Under the pieces are notes generated by a model. That model made no database searches. It saw only the letters and a program-made list of their open reading frames with translations, and was not told the origin of the DNA. A stretch of DNA of 64,000 nucleotides from Thalassolituus hydrocarboniclasticus (GTDB lineage: Bacteria; Pseudomonadota; Gammaproteobacteria; Pseudomonadales; Oceanobacteraceae), in the NCBI RefSeq assembly GCF_025345565.1, contig NZ_CP054475.1:1704448-1768447 (forward strand). The letters are read 5' to 3'. Below are positions 63,110 to 64,000 of the stretch, in pieces; the first letter of the stretch is position 1; every line of letters begins with the position of its first letter. The translations under genes were made by a program, and so were the position numbers.

Positions 63110-63125
63110 TTAAAGCGGGGCAGGA

Positions 63126-63569
63126 TCAACCTCGCTCCTTTGACCAGCTGTTTACTGCTTTTTGTAGCAACTGCCTTGTACGTTGGCTGAATAATTTATC
63201 TTGCGATGCATCGAATAGTAACTGAGCCGACTCTTCGGATAACTCTATGACTGGAACCCATTCTGCAGCCATTTCAGCCCAGCGCGACATCCTTTGCTCG
63301 AAGGAGAATATTACAGGCACATGAAATGGGAACGATTCCGCTAGCTCTGACTCGAAACCATTTTCGAGTAAACCAGCTTTCAGTAATTCTAGCTGGCGCT
63401 CATAGCTTTCTCCGTAGCCCTTTTTCATTATAGGTAAAAGCATTAATCCGGATTTCCCTTCACCTATTTTTATCGGGCTATCCTTGTCGATATACCACTC
63501 ACCATCAGAATATGAGACATACGCGGACCAGCCTCCAGCATTGGTAAACAGTGGTCCAATCCATTTCAT
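63126..63569 (-). CDS. Hypothetical cassette protein, 147 residues
   Basis: No family was recognised. The N-terminus is WIGPLFTNAGGWSAYVSYS with a possible small beta domain; the middle is helical (GYGESYERQLELLKAGLLEN) and the C-terminal part (SQRTRQLLQKAVNSWSKERG) is basic. No signal or membrane segment. The gene is AT-richer than the chromosome around it. GAGGAG lies 9 bases before the ATG, and an attC-like site ends 20 bases upstream, as expected for a gene cassette. It is probably horizontally acquired. Confidence 0.65.
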   Translation of the reverse strand: MKWIGPLFTNAGGWSAYVSYSDGEWYIDKDSPIKIGEGKSGLMLLPIMKKGYGESYERQLELLKAGLLENGFESELAESFPFHVPVIFSFEQRMSRWAEMAAEWVPVIELSEESAQLLFDASQDKLFSQRTRQLLQKAVNSWSKERG

Positions 63570-63588
63570 GGTGATAATTCTCCTCGGA

Positions 63589-63649
63589 CACTAACGCTTA
63601 CAGCAGAGGCGTGAGCTTGCGAGCGTCCTCCTGCCTGTTTTTGTTAGAT
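63589..63649 (-). other. Integron attC-like recombination site
   Basis: A 61-base imperfect palindrome. Outer simple sites are ATCTAAC and GTTAGTG on the minus strand; the inner stem is GCAGAGGCG (63603-63611) against CGTCCTCCTGC (63624-63634), which pairs with two extra unpaired bases, the mark of attC sites. The TAA stop of the SIR2 gene lies inside the ATCTAAC box, as is usual in cassettes. The GTTAGTG box departs from the GTTRRRY consensus at two positions. Confidence 0.65.
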
Positions 63650-64000
63650 GTTTTTTCCTATATCTTTAAGAATCCTCGGTATTTCGTCATAACTTTCATA
63701 CCAAATAATATTCACGCCAAGTTCCCGCATGACCTCTTCATTTAGGCTGTGGTGCCTCTCGAGGAATGTTCTTATCGTAGTAGCTGACGCGTTTACTACG
63801 CTCTTTCCACCTTCTTTAGCGAATTCTTCGTAATCTATCCTCTTAAGGAATGCGAAGTGCTTTGGCTTATCCAGTGATTTCGCGGATATTTCAAGCAGCC
63901 TTCTTAAGTTCGGATCGGTAAGCGAAAGACCAACCATCAAACATGCTGTTTCTTTTAAGCTATTTAGCTGTATTAAGTTCGACCAATGATATGCCTCACC
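63644..64000 (-). CDS. SIR2-like domain protein, C-terminal end, cut by the window
   Basis: The frame is open to the window edge, giving the last 118 residues. TACLMVGLSLTDPNLRRLLE is the closing motif of the SIR2-like domain found in bacterial proteins of the SIR2_2 type, many of which are anti-phage NAD-degrading effectors. The end (ELGVNIIWYESYDEIPRILK) is also typical. Catalytic Asn/His and NAD-binding glycines would lie to the right and cannot be checked. It precedes an attC-like site and is AT-rich, so it is likely a cassette gene. Defence function is inference. Confidence 0.7.
   Translation of the reverse strand, partial: GEAYHWSNLIQLNSLKETACLMVGLSLTDPNLRRLLEISAKSLDKPKHFAFLKRIDYEEFAKEGGKSVVNASATTIRTFLERHHSLNEEVMRELGVNIIWYESYDEIPRILKDIGKNI

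Noticed and set aside
63060-63125. Second attC site after the 147-residue cassette gene
   Set aside because: The stem CGGACACC/GGTGTCCG is perfectly paired and there is no GTT box on the far side, so it does not have the attC form.

Overview
The window reads as the chromosome of a free-living, probably marine gammaproteobacterium. Gene order and protein types (MukB-like ATPase, proS with a lytic transglycosylase, TRAP uptake, NasR-type nitrate assimilation, TonB uptake) suggest something near the Oceanospirillales. That placement is inference from gene content, because there is no rRNA. No tRNA, rRNA, CRISPR array or complete insertion sequence was seen. Coding density is high until about 63.05 kb, where an AT-richer stretch with an integron-like attC site and the end of a SIR2-family gene begins.

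Layout. 0-3 kb: the tail of an SMC-like (MukB/MksB/JetC) ATPase, a group II truncated globin and a DUF4124 metallopeptidase-like exported protein. 3-8.1 kb: a NarL-type two-component system beside a TRAP transporter operon (dctPQM), with a GntR-type palindrome upstream. 8.5-15.3 kb: chromate transporter, lytic transglycosylase, proS, a DUF938 methyltransferase, tag and mgtC. 15.3-19.2 kb: a CecR-like TetR regulator with an HlyD/ABC-2 export operon. 19.4-24.3 kb: L,D-transpeptidase, acetyltransferase, an octapeptide-repeat glycine-rich protein, an unknown protein and an OsmC-YcaO fusion.

24.4-48.1 kb is a large nitrate assimilation region. It holds the siroheme methyltransferase cobA, nitrate reductase nasA, nirBD, a NarK/NasA-type transporter, a PP2C-kinase fusion, the NADH/FAD reductase subunit, an outer-membrane porin, the nrtABD ABC transporter and the NIT-ANTAR antiterminator nasR. 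A MocR regulator, an EamA exporter, an SMR exporter and a PleD-like diguanylate cyclase are interspersed. Both nasA and nrtA have an intrinsic terminator in their 5' leaders, and nrtA and nirB have good sigma-54 -24/-12 elements. I infer that nitrogen limitation starts transcription and that nitrate, sensed by NasR, lets it read through. The pathway would run: porin and NrtABD/NarK import nitrate, NasA with its FAD partner reduces it to nitrite, and NirBD (siroheme supplied through CobA) reduces nitrite to ammonium.

48.3-54 kb: a cluster of two tandem diheme SO2930-type lipoproteins, a parallel beta-helix lipoprotein and a seven-TM AraC regulator; this gene pairing is recognised but has no known function. 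54.2-58.3 kb: YgiQ radical-SAM protein, an unplaced methyltransferase-like protein and a nitroreductase. 58.5-63 kb: a 16-bp tandem repeat, a Fur box, a TonB-dependent siderophore receptor, a small membrane protein and a PepSY-TM protein. 63.1-64 kb: two small minus-strand genes separated by the attC-like site, the last being the C-terminal part of a SIR2-like protein cut by the window end.
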